NCBI GenBank assembly: GCA_025738555.1
Contig: JAOVFP010000010.1
Span: 4,749,339-4,813,338, forward strand
Length of the DNA: 64,000 bases
Origin: Cyathus striatus
Lineage: Eukaryota; Basidiomycota; Agaricomycetes; Agaricales; Nidulariaceae
Direction: 5' to 3'
The position numbers and the translations under genes were made by a program. Positions 32,709-45,800 of the stretch are shown here, piece after piece; position 1 is the stretch's first letter; each line of letters begins with the position of its first letter. The notes beneath the pieces were generated by a model. The model saw only the letters and a list, made by a program, of their open reading frames with translations. It was not told the origin of the DNA and made no database searches.

Positions 32709-33418
32709 TTATTCGATATTTTTATGGTTTTGGCGCATCATAAGTTGATTGACTGCACTCAGAGCATGGGTTTTCTGCTCAAATATCGCTACATATGTCT
32801 CCGTAAATATGTTATTGTGCATTTCTATGATAGAGGCACTTTGAGGAACAAGCTGAATGGATAAAGCCAAAATTTCACAGAGATATGCAGCAGCTGGTAT
32901 ATGATCATACTGCGACAAGCCAAACTGGGCTCCAGGTCCAAATATACCATAAAAGTGCCGGTGTCTAGCGTTTTCCGCCTTTCCCTGTGCCTTTCTCATA
33001 CATCGTAATAACCGTAATAAATTATTAGCTATCATAAGCAGCCACACAATTCTAATAATTTTTACGAGACAACAGGTAATGGTATCTATACAAGGTCTAA
33101 AGTTGAGAGCGCTGATGTAGGAACTAATGCAGTATTTAAAGTGCATGAGAGACTTGTCCGCCGGATAAGCTCGTCGGACACGATATCAGGAACATCTTTA
33201 TAGATCTTTCCAGTTCCAATCCAACTCCGTGAGTAATATACCTGTGGAAGTGTATTCAACATAACTATCCTATAAAAATTCTTGCTTGTAGTGGATTGGT
33301 TAGAATTTGTATAGCAATTGTACACAAGAAGATAATCATGAAGTGATACAAACCAATATGAAAATGTGTAGGTGTGAAAACTTTCTTTGAGACTCAATGA
33401 AGCAGACTGGCTTTTCAT
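32709..33418 (-). CDS. Cargo-like open reading frames inside the hAT-like element, unrecognised
   Basis: Two overlapping minus-strand frames fill the interior. The upstream one (33418-33086) reads MKSQSASLSLKESFHTYTFS and later VYYSRSWIGTGKIYKDVPDI. The downstream one (33146-32709) includes AENARHRHFYGIFGPGAQFG and SQYDHIPAAAYLCEILALSI, ending QLMMRQNHKNIE. They may be one spliced gene, with a junction somewhere in 33050-33170, but I cannot fix it. Neither matches a transposase I know. Residue composition looks protein-like (few rare stops over 140 codons) rather than random. Function unknown. Confidence 0.35.
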
Positions 33419-34036
33419 TCAAACTATTATGTTTATATGCAAAAGTGAGACCAAGTTCAGACATTACACAAGATAGACTGAGGCATAATTAAACAGGCAG
33501 TGAGTGTTTGAAGACGCTTGCTGAGAGATAAACTAAGATAGAATATGCAATGAACCGAAATTAGTTTGAATTTGATAATGGAAAACGCTACCCTCAAGTT
33601 TTGTACTGTGTTATTCTATAGGTAATATTGAGGATAAGTGTTTTTCTGCTGTGTTTGATATCGGGTGATGAACGAGCCCACAGGAGAGCGAGAGCGCGTA
33701 GCGATTCGCAGTATGCCTCGGTTAATGTGACTTGGATAGAGAAAATACGTACATGAGGCATAGCTATGATAGCCCTTACAGACAGCTGGGGGGGTGCATA
33801 ATGAGAGACATAACTTCAGAAAGCACAGCAAAATTTTTGACGTGTCAAGTGTGGTAGTGCTGTAGGTGTAACTAGGGGATGCGTATCTAACCCTTTCGAA
33901 ATACTGCCATTTGTAGGGGGATGCTTTGCAGGGCGCTTAACTCAACTTCGTGGGAAAAAATAAGGGCTCGATGGGGGGATACCTGCCAAAGTGTATCCAA
34001 CCTTTCTGAAATTTCTAGCCGTTTATAGGGGGATAC

Positions 34037-34070
34037 GTATTTAACATTTAGCGGGATTATCCAGGGTCCT
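34037..34070 (-). repeat. Right terminal inverted repeat of the hAT-like element
   Basis: Plus strand ends GCGGGATTATCCAGGGTCCT; reverse complement of the left end over 21 bp, then about 10 of 13. Confidence 0.85.
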
Positions 34071-34078
34071 CGACTGCT
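34071..34078 (+). repeat. Target-site duplication, right
   Basis: CGACTGCT, directly abutting the right terminal inverted repeat. Confidence 0.85.
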
Positions 34079-34635
34079 CCGCGTCCGTTTGAGCAAGCTC
34101 AAACCCAATCCAGCCTCTTTTAGCCTGTTTTTGCGTAGAGACCGTCGATGAGGCTGGACGATAGTACAGTAGTACAACAGTGATATCCACTGCCAGGCTT
34201 ACTACTATATGTAAATAAGCTTATTATAGCGCTGGGTCCACTATACAGTACTTAAAATCATTATTTGTATATGTCTTATATCTATCCTTGAACTGATCTT
34301 TAGCTTTATCCTCTGCCTCTATTTCCTTGAACTATACAAAAGTGACTGTATTATCATAATCTTTGCAACTTCAGAACTAGAGAAGCCGAAGTATATTTAT
34401 AATTTCTTCGTTGCCAAGGACCCTCTGTCCACCAGGTCATGATCATCAACGTGAACAACGACCATCTTTCGCACTTAACTCTTTCTACGCTTGGGCACAT
34501 TGTACACTTTATGTTCGTTTTCCACTAGCCTCACACTCTTTTCACTATTCGGCCCTTTTTCGCATCTTTCAACTTTCCTTGTTGTATAACTTTCAATGAC
34601 CTTCTCACAGGTGGGCAGGAAACGGGTCGTGGCCC
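34079..34635. other. Intergenic, hAT-like element to MARVEL gene
   Basis: About 560 bp. An ATG at 34431 opens a short frame (MIINVNNDHLSHLTLSTLGH) that could be an upstream exon of the next gene, but I could not connect it by a clear splice. Confidence 0.35.
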
Positions 34636-35482
34636 ATGGTATACTTTTCGCAAGAGCTTTTTTCGTGCCATGTCGTGATGTTCATCTTTGCAGTGGCCTT
34701 TCTTTTGACGGATATCGTTGTTCTTGCACTTGCAGCCCGCGTGAACCAATTCCAGGATTTCTTCTGTGCGTCTACTCTACGTACTGTATCCGCCAATCTA
34801 ATACATTTTGCGTGCAGTTATGGCTGACTTGTTCCCTCTTGGGCTTTCTATCGCGACTTTCATTCTGCTTGTCGTCATGTTAGTCCTATATGTCTTCACA
34901 TTCACTCTGCCTTGTTCATAGTCGCCTGTCTTGAAGGCTAGGCCTTGATTTCGCTCTGGAGAACTCGTATATTGCCCACCCTCGGATTGAAATTCCTATT
35001 TTTGTTATCATGTCCATCCTTTGGCTAGGTGAATACAGCTCTTGTCACGACAGGTAATTTTCTCACATATTTGTAGCTTTCAGTGCGTTCTCTACCTCTC
35101 GCTGGCACTTGGTTCCCCTCGACTGTAGCATTATTCCGGCTGGTATTGATGATCATTGCTACTTCGTATATGTCACTGACGGTATATTTCTGCGTAGAAT
35201 TAGCGGAGAGAGCATGGTGCAAAGATTTACAAGCTCTTAAGGCATTTGTCTGGCTTAATTTCCTCCTATGTTTGTTGCTGTCATCGAATCTATCTGCCAG
35301 CTTGTTCGCTGATATGTTGTCCAGGCCTCTTCATTACGCTGTTTACCATCCGTTATACCATGTCTCAGCTGGGACGAGGAAATCGACACATACTCGGAAT
35401 TCCTCTTTCCAGGTACACATCTGAAGCTAGCGCCTCCGGTGGTAGAAGCAGCGAGTTCTTGCAGTTTGAAAAGTTTTCTTAA
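34636..35482 (+). CDS. MARVEL-type four-helix membrane protein
   Basis: Small integral membrane protein of the kind common in agaricomycetes. Spliced by eye: helix 1 MFIFAVAFLLTDIVVLALAA (34678 on), helix 2 LGLSIATFILLVVM, then LGLDFALENSYIAHPRIEI, helix 3 PIFVIMSILWLAFSAFS, an outer loop with Cys residues (PLDCSIIPAELAERAWCKDL), and helix 4 QALKAFVWLNFLLCLFITLF. The cytosolic tail ends FLQFEKFS. The motif QALKAFVWLNF before the last helix is typical of this family. At least five introns of 45-60 nt. The start is uncertain: 34636, 34678 or an upstream exon. Role unknown, possibly membrane trafficking or eisosome-like. Confidence 0.62.
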
Positions 35483-36075
35483 CAGCTAGACCACTTTGAG
35501 GTTTTATGTTCTGGTGAATTTAGTTATGATAACGCACCCTACCTTTGGTGTATGTTTGTATGTGAAATCCCATGTATATAAGGTGCTGGCACTTTTAATT
35601 TTACATAATTTTTGGAGCTCGTAAACTTCTACACGTACTATAGTACTTTCTTTGAGGGGAGATCTATGCTGTAGTGCTTAACGAGAATCGACTACCGGTA
35701 TTTCCATAGTTAGTTAATATACCGCTTATGAAGGATTCGAGCGATCGACGCGGGTTGTGAGTAAGAGTGATGAAGGTTGCGATGAAGGTTGTGTTATATA
35801 TAAATGGCTAAGTCTGCTGTTGAGTAATCTACTTCGAATCTACTGCTCATCCAGGAAACTAGCGCAAAAACTGGTATTCTCTGGTATTCTTTGATATCCT
35901 CCATCTTGTCGTGTACTTTATAACTAGACGTCGCCAATTTTTCAAGTCTCGGTGAATCGTGTGTATATCTATCCCAACATCACCTGTATCTATCATTCTC
36001 CCTTCACCAACAGTCGCTGGCGGCACATCCCTCTTTCTATACCATCATCTTTGCTCTTCTCCGTGCCTATCTACT
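35483..36075. other. Intergenic upstream of the Ypk1-type kinase
   Basis: About 590 bp. It contains a perfect short tandem duplication (CTGGTATTCT twice, near 35872-35893) and probably the kinase promoter. No gene seen. Confidence 0.35.
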
Positions 36076-38311
<2,236 letters not shown>

Positions 38312-38994
38312 ACATAGGACGACATTCCTTGTCTCTAATCCAAGGAATCTGCTCAAACGTCGCGAGACGATTTCTTTCTAGTCTATTTGATGACTATGGG
38401 CATTTTTCTTTTTCTAACAGATTTTATTTATCTTCCTCTGCCGTCGAGCAACTTTGTTTATTTATTTAACCTTTGGATCTCGGACGGTTGCTTCGATATT
38501 TCGTTCCGTACAGCTTTTGGTATTGAAATGCTAAGTATCTCCAAAATGTATCCCGTTCATTCTCCTGTATTCTGCGATATTTGACATGTCCATTGATATC
38601 TATATATGACTTAGACTTTAAGCTTCAGCTATGCCATTAAGTTTTCAGTGAGACGCGCATTAGCACGAAGTACGGTTACTACATTGAAGTACTCCAGAGA
38701 AGGAGAGCAAAATGTGGAAGTGGAATTGAAGGATTCCTCTGCCAATGGGAATAGCCTGGACCATGACAGGCACTGGCGCTGTTCTGAGCACATCTTAATA
38801 TTAACCTCGTCCTGAATATGATATCTTTTCATATCTGAGCGCTGAGCTTTCTCCAATCTGTTCCTCGCGGATTTAGCCAAAATGAATACGAAACGAATAT
38901 ACATGCATCCCTGAGGACAAGTTTTAGTGGGTGGAGGCAGGGGGTGGAATTGTCATTATAGGGGAGAGCTGGTACGATGTGGATGGTATCTACT
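38312..38994. other. Convergent spacer, Ypk1-type kinase / RPL38
   Basis: About 680 bp between facing stop codons, holding both 3' UTRs. I see no supported gene in it. Confidence 0.4.
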
Positions 38995-39408
38995 TCACTT
39001 CTTCTTAGGTTTGTCGATCTCAACCACATTAAGACCTATGTGAAGAAGATGAGATATTCGAATAGGTATATAAAGACGACAATGAGACACACCAGGAGGT
39101 AAGCTCTGCTTCAACTTCTCCGCCTTCTCTGGGTCATCCACCGCAAGAGTGTACAGGTACCTTGAGCACCTGACCTTGAACTTGGTCTGAGTCTTTCCAC
39201 CAGCGACCTTCGACGGGATCTTCTTTATGCGGGCCTCTGTAATGGATGTTAATAAGGGTTGAAAGCGCAACTTTGGCGAAGCAACTCGCCGGAGGCATCC
39301 TTCCGCTGCGTGATCTTAATGAACTGCTTGATGTCGCGGATTTCTTTCGGCTGCAATATCCATCTGAGCGGTTGTGAATAGCGACGAAAAATCGCATAAG
39401 CTCACCAT
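38995..39408 (-). CDS. RPL38: 60S ribosomal protein L38 (eL38)
   Basis: Small large-subunit ribosomal protein, about 80 residues. The first coding exon is ATG alone (39406-39408), directly followed by a GTGAGC donor. Exon 2 gives [20 protein letters not shown]. An intron near 39240-39285 leads to [19 protein letters not shown], then [20 protein letters not shown] and [10 protein letters not shown] last intron (about 39036-39095) precedes [12 protein letters not shown]. The [13 protein letters not shown] block is diagnostic for eL38. The promoter holds a CGG-N6-CCG site and a second motif shared with RPL17. Confidence 0.95.
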
Positions 39409-39479
39409 GGCTGTTGAAGGTCTTGAGGATGCTCACGGGTTGCCCACGCTAATACTGATGCGATGGCTCGTCGGACAGT

Positions 39480-39496
39480 GTGGCTTGAACCTTAAT
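39480..39496. promoter_or_regulatory. Ribosomal-gene motif GTGGCTTG-AACCTTAAT upstream of RPL38
   Basis: GTGGCTTGAACCTTAAT on the plus strand, 72-88 bp upstream of the RPL38 ATG. The same motif with one inserted T lies upstream of RPL17 (48627-48644), also on the plus strand relative to a minus-strand gene. Confidence 0.45.
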
Positions 39497-39518
39497 CTAC
39501 CGGAGTGTATATTTTATC

Positions 39519-39530
39519 CGGCAATTCCCG
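39519..39530. promoter_or_regulatory. CGG-CAATTC-CCG site upstream of RPL38
   Basis: CGGCAATTCCCG, 111-122 bp upstream of the ATG, followed by AGAA as in RPL23 site 1. Confidence 0.55.
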
Positions 39531-40205
39531 AGAACTAAATGTAGATTATACATATTACCATTTATTATTAATGAAATGGGTCTAAATGATGGGGGTGCAC
39601 AACCTCAAATTCTACTGAGTCCTGACCCATTGTTGTAATTGTTGTGCTTTCCTTCCTCGCTCAGCACATTTCAGTTGGCTCTTTTGTACTGTAACTTAAT
39701 AAAAATACATTTACTATGATTGTGTGTTTTTTTGTTAAAATGTGTTGCATACTACTTTGATATTGCTAGAGATATTGAACCCCTGCCAAAAATGCATCAA
39801 TTAGGTACCCAAATGTCACTCTTTAATAACTTATGAATGGGAGCACTTTAGAACATGTTCAATAGAGCAAAATTGCACTAATTGACAATGGTAACAATAT
39901 TGTCAAGGCAAAATGTTAATTATGCTGCTGCAACATGTTACCATGATAGGTAGAACATTCTTCATGCTTACAAGCATGATATTAAAACTTTGTTTTGACA
40001 TTATTATTCACACTGACAAGAATTGTAGTGTTTCTCTATTAATTATTTAGATCTGATGTAATACCATAGAGTTATTAGAGACAAATTAGAGACACAAGTT
40101 CTGGCTATCATGCATCAACAATCATGGCTCGGACTCAGAGGCACAGCCACATGTTAACAAATAACACAGAACTTAAAAATGCTACATTAAGTATCATGTA
40201 AGTAT
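39531..40205. other. AT-rich gene-free interval
   Basis: About 670 bp, strongly AT-rich and rich in stops in all frames. No gene, tRNA or recognised repeat. Confidence 0.4.
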
Positions 40206-40259
40206 ATATAAACTACATCTTCAGTGTAACTTATAATATATGATTTTTTGAAGGTTCTG
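40206..40259 (+). repeat. 54-bp direct repeat, left copy
   Basis: Begins ATATAAACTACATCTTCAGT and ends TTGAAGGTTCTG. It is identical over all 54 bases to 42071-42124. Confidence 0.9.
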
Positions 40260-40740
40260 GATAGAAACCTTGCTTGCCAGAGAAAAATAAAAATAAAATA
40301 AATAATAATAAAGTAAGAAGTTAAGGAACAAGGAAAGTTAGTAAGCAAGCAGTGCGGCAATGTCTGTCTAACTGTAAAGGGACGAGTGGGTCTAGCTTAT
40401 CTAGGACATTTACTTCGTGAGGTGTTATTTTATTACCAGGAGGGAGTAGAGTACGAATTGCAAGTAAATGTGCAGAATAGGAAATATGAGCAAGGTTACC
40501 GGCATCAGCAAGAAGTGTGTGATTATTGATACCTTGGAGACATTGGCAAATAAGATAAATGATGAAGACTACTAGTAACACATACAATTGTACATTGCTC
40601 TATTTTATAGTAAATTATACAACCAATATCCTTGCTTTTCTGTAATGTTTGAGCTTTAACATGCGAGATGAATTAAGTATTGGAATACAGAATAGAGGTA
40701 GGAGAGAGAGAATGTGCCCATTGTCATATCATATCATCAA

Positions 40741-40980
40741 TGACAAGTAGCAAGCAGGGCAGAAGGAGTGATGCACGTCGAGTCATTTGGACATCGAAGG
40801 AGGTGGGCATAGGTTGTGGAGGTGAGCATAGGTGGTGTAGATAGGCACATAGCAACTTCGGGATGAGTAGCAAGCAGGGCAGAAGGAGTGATGCACATCG
40901 AGTCATTTGGATGTTGAAGGAGGTGGGCGTAGGTTGGGGAGGTGGATGTAGGTGGGCGTATAGCAACTTTGGCCCCTGAG
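40741..40980. repeat. Two-copy 120-bp tandem repeat
   Basis: AGTAGCAAGCAGGGCAGAAG occurs at about 40747 and again at 40867, with most of the 120-bp unit conserved (for example GAGTCATTTGGA and GGTGGGC..AGGTTG). A diverged third start (AGTAGCGAGCAGGGTGGAAG) lies near 41045. Confidence 0.8.
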
Positions 40981-41260
40981 ATGGACTGATGAGGGATGGG
41001 GGCAAAGGAGAGAGGCCATGGCCGTTGCAATATCTTTGATGACAAGTAGCGAGCAGGGTGGAAGCATTGACTCAGGCCTTCAAAGGACATGGGCATACAG
41101 CAACATTGGCCCACTGGCCATCGAGACGCCAAAGCATCAAAGAGTGCAGCATAGTGGGCAGGCTCATGCTGCTGGGGAAGCAGGACAGCAATGGGGACAG
41201 TGCAAGATGGAGGACTCACATTCTATAAGTAAAATGGTACTACATTGATGAGAGAAGGGG

Positions 41261-41385
41261 GCGGGGTGAAAATGGATGTGCCAATGACGATGACAAGAGA
41301 GTGGGGTGAAAATGGACGTACCCACCATGATGACAAGAGAGTGGGGTGAAAATGGACGTACCCACCATGATGACGAGAGAGGGCA
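41261..41385. repeat. Three-copy 40-bp tandem repeat
   Basis: G(C/T)GGGGTGAAAATGGA starts at 41261, 41301 and 41341, each followed by CGTACCCACCATGATGAC or a close variant. A diverged unit recurs near 41490. Confidence 0.85.
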
Positions 41386-41930
41386 GGACAGCAATGGGGA
41401 CACTGCGAGATGGGAATAGCACAATGATAACAGGAGAGGAAGAGTGCTCACATTCTATTAGAAAAATGGCAGACCAAACAACATTGACAAGAGTAGGGGC
41501 AGGGTGAAATGGATGTGCCAACAACAATGACAATGATGAAAGAGGGAGAGAATACCATGTGAGGTGCTGACAGAGAAGGAGGGGAGAAAAATAGATGTGG
41601 AGAGGATGGCATGACAGGGACTTCTGAAAGTTCTCCAGGCATCTCCACCCTCCACTCTAAGCAGACAGTTGCTTTCAGTAGTATCCCTCTGGTCAGACCC
41701 ACCACAGTCATCCGACACCTACCCACCATCATCAATTGAGACTTTCAAGCCCAAGCCAAATATGCACCAGAGCCAAATACATGCCCACCAGTCATCTGAG
41801 ACCTACCTGCCATTGCCAGTTGGGACCACCCGAGCCAAATATGCGTCCACCACAGTCATCATTTGAGACCTACACATGCCATTGCCAGTTGGGACCTTTG
41901 AGCCCAAGCCAAATATGCCAGGATAGATGC

Positions 41931-41968
41931 CGAGAGAGAGAGAGGGAGAGAGGGAGAGAGAGAGAGAG
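41931..41968 (+). repeat. (GA)n microsatellite
   Basis: Run of GAGAGAGA interrupted by GGG triplets, inside the repetitive block. Confidence 0.9.
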
Positions 41969-42070
41969 CAGGAGCAATAACAAGGCACACATGTGACCAT
42001 GAGAGAAATCACGTGAATGACGAAAAGTGGAACCCATTTTCACCTGGGAGATACCTTGGCAAGCAAGGTG

Positions 42071-42124
42071 ATATAAACTACATCTTCAGTGTAACTTATA
42101 ATATATGATTTTTTGAAGGTTCTG
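42071..42124 (+). repeat. 54-bp direct repeat, right copy
   Basis: Exact copy of 40206-40259, 1,811 bp further on. Identity over 54 bases in otherwise unrelated flanks implies a recent duplication or insertion event. Confidence 0.9.
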
Positions 42125-42707
42125 TGGGTGTTGTTACATGTAACGATGTTTAAATCAATACTTACCTATCAACTAAATACATGTAAACTTTATCCCTTAA
42201 TAACTTTAGAAGGAGTGAACGCCATATTATAATCTATAGAGAAAAAATGCACTATTTATCTGTACCAATAATCGTATCAAGTTAGATATGTTCTTTGGAT
42301 ATTGACAGTGTTGTGCACCCATGTACGGAGTTCTCTGTACGCTTGGATTTATCCGCCACACTTGAATTTGTGCATCGCACTCATATACACTCTCTGCTCA
42401 TTGTCAATAGTTTGATTTTTCTACTTTAATCAACTCAACAATGAGTGCCTTATACCAGCTTTTTAATGTAAAAATGAAGCAAAGTTAGTCAAAAATTAAA
42501 ATATAGTGTAACAAGTTAACTTGGTGTATATAAAAAGGATGTAACTAAAACTAGGATTCGTCAAGCTTGCACTTTAACGTGCGTCGCGAAGCGACGTACG
42601 TTGCATGTTATACTTAATAGCAAATGGGTCACGAGATGTTAACACGTGACTGCACTGCCACCATGCTTCTGACTTGACACCGAGGTTACGTGCGCTTGGA
42701 ATTGTTC
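42125..42707. other. Intergenic upstream of SPF1
   Basis: About 580 bp with no supported gene; contains the SPF1 promoter. Confidence 0.35.
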
Positions 42708-42801
42708 ATGCAAGTCGTTCCGCCTTCATTTCTTCCTGTCCCAAACCATTCACAATGCAAGTCGTCTTCCCTTCATTTATTCCTCTATCTAACCAGTAGT
42801 C
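42708..42801 (+). repeat. 47-bp imperfect tandem duplication over the SPF1 start
   Basis: ATGCAAGTCGT occurs at 42708 and at 42755; the two 47-bp units also share CCTTCATTT.TTCCT and roughly 70% of positions. Each unit supplies a possible start codon, in different frames. Confidence 0.7.
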
Positions 42802-45800
42802 GCTTTTAGGGTTTCTGTGAGTGTTATATCTCCAGAAATCGACCGGGCCAGTCTCCACGTCGCTATTCCATGGTATCAACATCTTTACACCGTTCCATTC
42901 CTTTCTCTCTACCCTCTCCTAGCCTACGCGTACTACGTGAAGTACGATGAGTGGCTAGTCAGTGAAGAATGGACCTTCCTTGCATGCGTTTCCCTTGGCG
43001 CCGGTCATGCTCTCAGTTATCTCGTTACTCGCTGGCACTCAGGAGCGCGCGCATGGATTACTACGCGCAAGGTACGTGGTCGATGCTCCCTTCCTTGTTT
43101 TTTTTTTTTTTCTAAATTTTCTTTCAGGCGCATTCAATTCAGGAAGCCGACCGTATCCGCATTGTTCCAAAACAACACCGTGGTGAAGGAGATATTGTCG
43201 TATTTGAAAAGCGCGACATCAAAGATCCCAGCACTTATACATTCAACTATCAGCGTGACACTTACACCGTCTCTTCAGCATCACCTATCACCTTTACACG
43301 TCTTCCTTATCCCTCCTCAAGCAAGCCGGAGCTCAAAACCTTTCTTCATCCTACCGGTCTTACCTCAAATCAGCTACCTGGCCTCCAGAGTCTCTATGGT
43401 GATAATGAGTTTAATATCCCAATTCCATCCTTCACAGAGCTGTTCGGCGAACATGCCACTGCTCCTTTTTTCGTCTTCCAGATATTCTGTGTCGCACTGT
43501 GGTGCTTAGATGAATACTGGTATTACAGCTTGTTCACGCTTTTCATGCTTTTCATGTTCGAGTGCACAGTGGTATGGCAGCGTGTTCGTACGTTGACTGA
43601 GTTCCGCACTATGTCTGTCACCCCTTACTCTATCAAATGCTACCGCGATTCCAAGTGGATTGACATCCAAACGGACAAACTGCTTCCTGGTGATATTGTG
43701 TCTGTTGGTATGGTATTTTCTGGATTCAGAATGTGTTTATTTATTTATTTCTATCTGCAGCTCGCGTCCAAACTGAGACTACCGTTCCTGCTGACGTCCT
43801 ACTAATCAATGGAACTTGTATCGTCAACGAAGCTATGCTTTCTGGTGAATCGACTCCTCTTCTCAAAGAATCAGTTCAACTTCTTGACGAAGAGGAGAAA
43901 CTTGACGTTGATGGTCAACATAAGAACACAGTCCTATTCAGCGGAACAAAGGTTCTTCAGGCCTCTCCTTCCAGTAAGCCATGATCTTTCTTACACTTTA
44001 CTTGCTAAAAATATACTCACACAACTTTGCAGCTGAAATTGCATCACCAATTAAAACACCAGATGGCGGTTGTCTTGGGGTCGTCCTCCGCACTGGCTTT
44101 GGTACTGCACAAGGCCAACTCGTCCGTACTATGATCTTCTCTACAGAACGCGTTTCAGCAAACAACCTTGAATCATTCCTGTTCATCGGATTCTTGCTTA
44201 TTTTCGCCATTGCTGCAAGTTGGTATGTATGGGTTAAAGGTATTGAAAGGGACCTGAAGAAATCCAAACTTCTTCTTGATTGTGTTCTCATCATTACGAG
44301 CGTCGTTCCGCCAGAGTTACCAATGGAACTTTCATTAGCGGTGAACGCTTCCTTGGTCGCTCTGTCCAAGTACGGTATGTATGACACGCTTATGTTATTT
44401 TTGATTGTCTCAAAACTGTTCCAGCCATCTTCTGTACCGAGCCATTCCGTATCCCGTTCGCTGGGCGCGTCGATGTGTGCTGTTTCGATAAAACAGGAAC
44501 CATTACCGCAGAGAACTTGGTTTTGGAAGGAGTTGCTGGCGTCGAGTGCGTATTCAATATCCGAATGAATTCTTCAATGCTCACTCTCATACAGCATTGC
44601 TGATAAGAGGAAACTTGTTAATGTGAAGGAAACTTCCCGAGACACCACTTATTGTCTTGCTGCTGCACATGCATTGGTAAAACTGGATGACGGAACGGTT
44701 GTTGGCGACCCGATGGAAAAGACAACTCTAGATGCCTTAGAGTGGAACCTTGGAAAAGGAGACGTGATCTCCTCTTCGAACACATCCACTCAGCATAAGT
44801 CGCACTTGACCATCAAACGCCGGTTCCAGTTCTCTTCTGCTCTTAAACGGATGTCAACTGTTTCCCTCCTTCCAAGCGGAAGAACGCTGGCTGCAGTCAA
44901 AGGAGCTCCGGAGACTATCAAGGCTATGCTGTCAATCGTGCCTGAAGGTTATGATGATACTTATAAGTGGTTCACAAGGAAAGGTAGCCGCGTACTTGCA
45001 CTTGGCGTAAAAGAGATGGAGCCCATGTCGACGGATAAGGTAAGTACGTTATTTAACCGAGAGTCGCCAGCCTTAACATGTTTCAACAGATAAATAAGCT
45101 TCCTCGCGAGGCCGCGGAGAGTAAACTCACCTTTGCTGGATTCCTCGTATTCCATTGTCCTCTCAAGCCTGATGCTATCGAAACCCTCAAGATGCTTGCT
45201 GATTCATCTCACCGCGTAAGCTCACTATATTGCAGCTATGTTATGTTATACTTACATAATCTACAGTGCGTCATGATTACAGGTGACAATCCCCTCACAG
45301 CTGTTCATGTTGCCCGTGATGTTGAAATCGTTGATCGTGATGCATTAATTTTGGACCTGAAGGAGAATCCAGCTCATGACGCCGGTAAATGTTACTTACT
45401 ATTTCATGATTCTAATAAATCTAATGAACACGAATGGATTTAGATTTGGTTTGGCGCACTGTTGACGAAAGCAAGGTCATTCCTGTTAATCCGTCTGAAC
45501 CTATTGACAAGACGATCTTCGACGAATACGATATATGCATCACCGGCGCTGCTATGAAACAGTTTGAGTCCCGGCCCTCTTGGAATGACCTTGTTCAGAA
45601 CACATGGGTCTACGCGCGCGTTTCCCCGTTACAGAAGGAAACCATTCTTACGACCCTCAAGACCCTTGGATACACGACTTTGATGGCTGGTGATGGGACT
45701 AACGATGTTGGGGCTTTGAAGCAGGCTCATATTGGAGTTGCTCTGCTAGATGGGACAGAAGAGGATCTCAAGAAAATTGCGGAGCGCCAGAGGCTTGAGC

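Larger units (their letters stand above)
32530..34070. mobile_element. 1.54-kb hAT-like TIR element with 8-bp target duplication
   Basis: The left end starts AGGACCCTGGATAATCCCGC and the right end is its inverted copy; 21 bp match perfectly and similarity extends to about 34 bp. The element is bounded by the exact 8-bp direct repeat CGACTGCT (32522-32529 and 34071-34078), the duplication size of the hAT superfamily. Subterminal regions hold several copies of TATAGGGGGA-like motifs. The interior has minus-strand open frames that do not look like a hAT transposase. It is likely non-autonomous, and the intact ends suggest a fairly recent insertion. Confidence 0.85.
40260..42070. mobile_element. 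1.8-kb insertion-like block, purine-rich and internally repetitive
   Basis: Lies exactly between the two 54-bp direct repeats. Near its edges are 13-bp inverted repeats, ACCTTGCTTGCCA at 40267-40279 and its complement at 42057-42069. Composition changes sharply inside: from about 40740 the plus strand is rich in G and A, with tandem repeats. Overlapping minus-strand open frames (40724-41735) are Pro/Ser/Thr/Leu/His-rich and follow the repeats, so I do not call them genes. Nature unknown; no reverse transcriptase or transposase is present. Confidence 0.5.

Noticed and set aside
40724..41735. Five overlapping minus-strand frames as genes
   Set aside because: They track the tandem repeats and strand composition bias, overlap each other in different frames and show no known domain.
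40206..42124. Calling the 54-bp repeats LTRs of a retrotransposon
   Set aside because: They lack TG...CA ends, no primer-binding site or polypurine tract was evident next to them, and no gag/pol coding lies between.
42755..42757. ATG at 42755 as the SPF1 start
   Set aside because: Both nearby GT donors leave phase 0 while every downstream acceptor that opens the conserved frame needs phase 1 or 2; the ATG at 42708 gives a clean in-frame splice.
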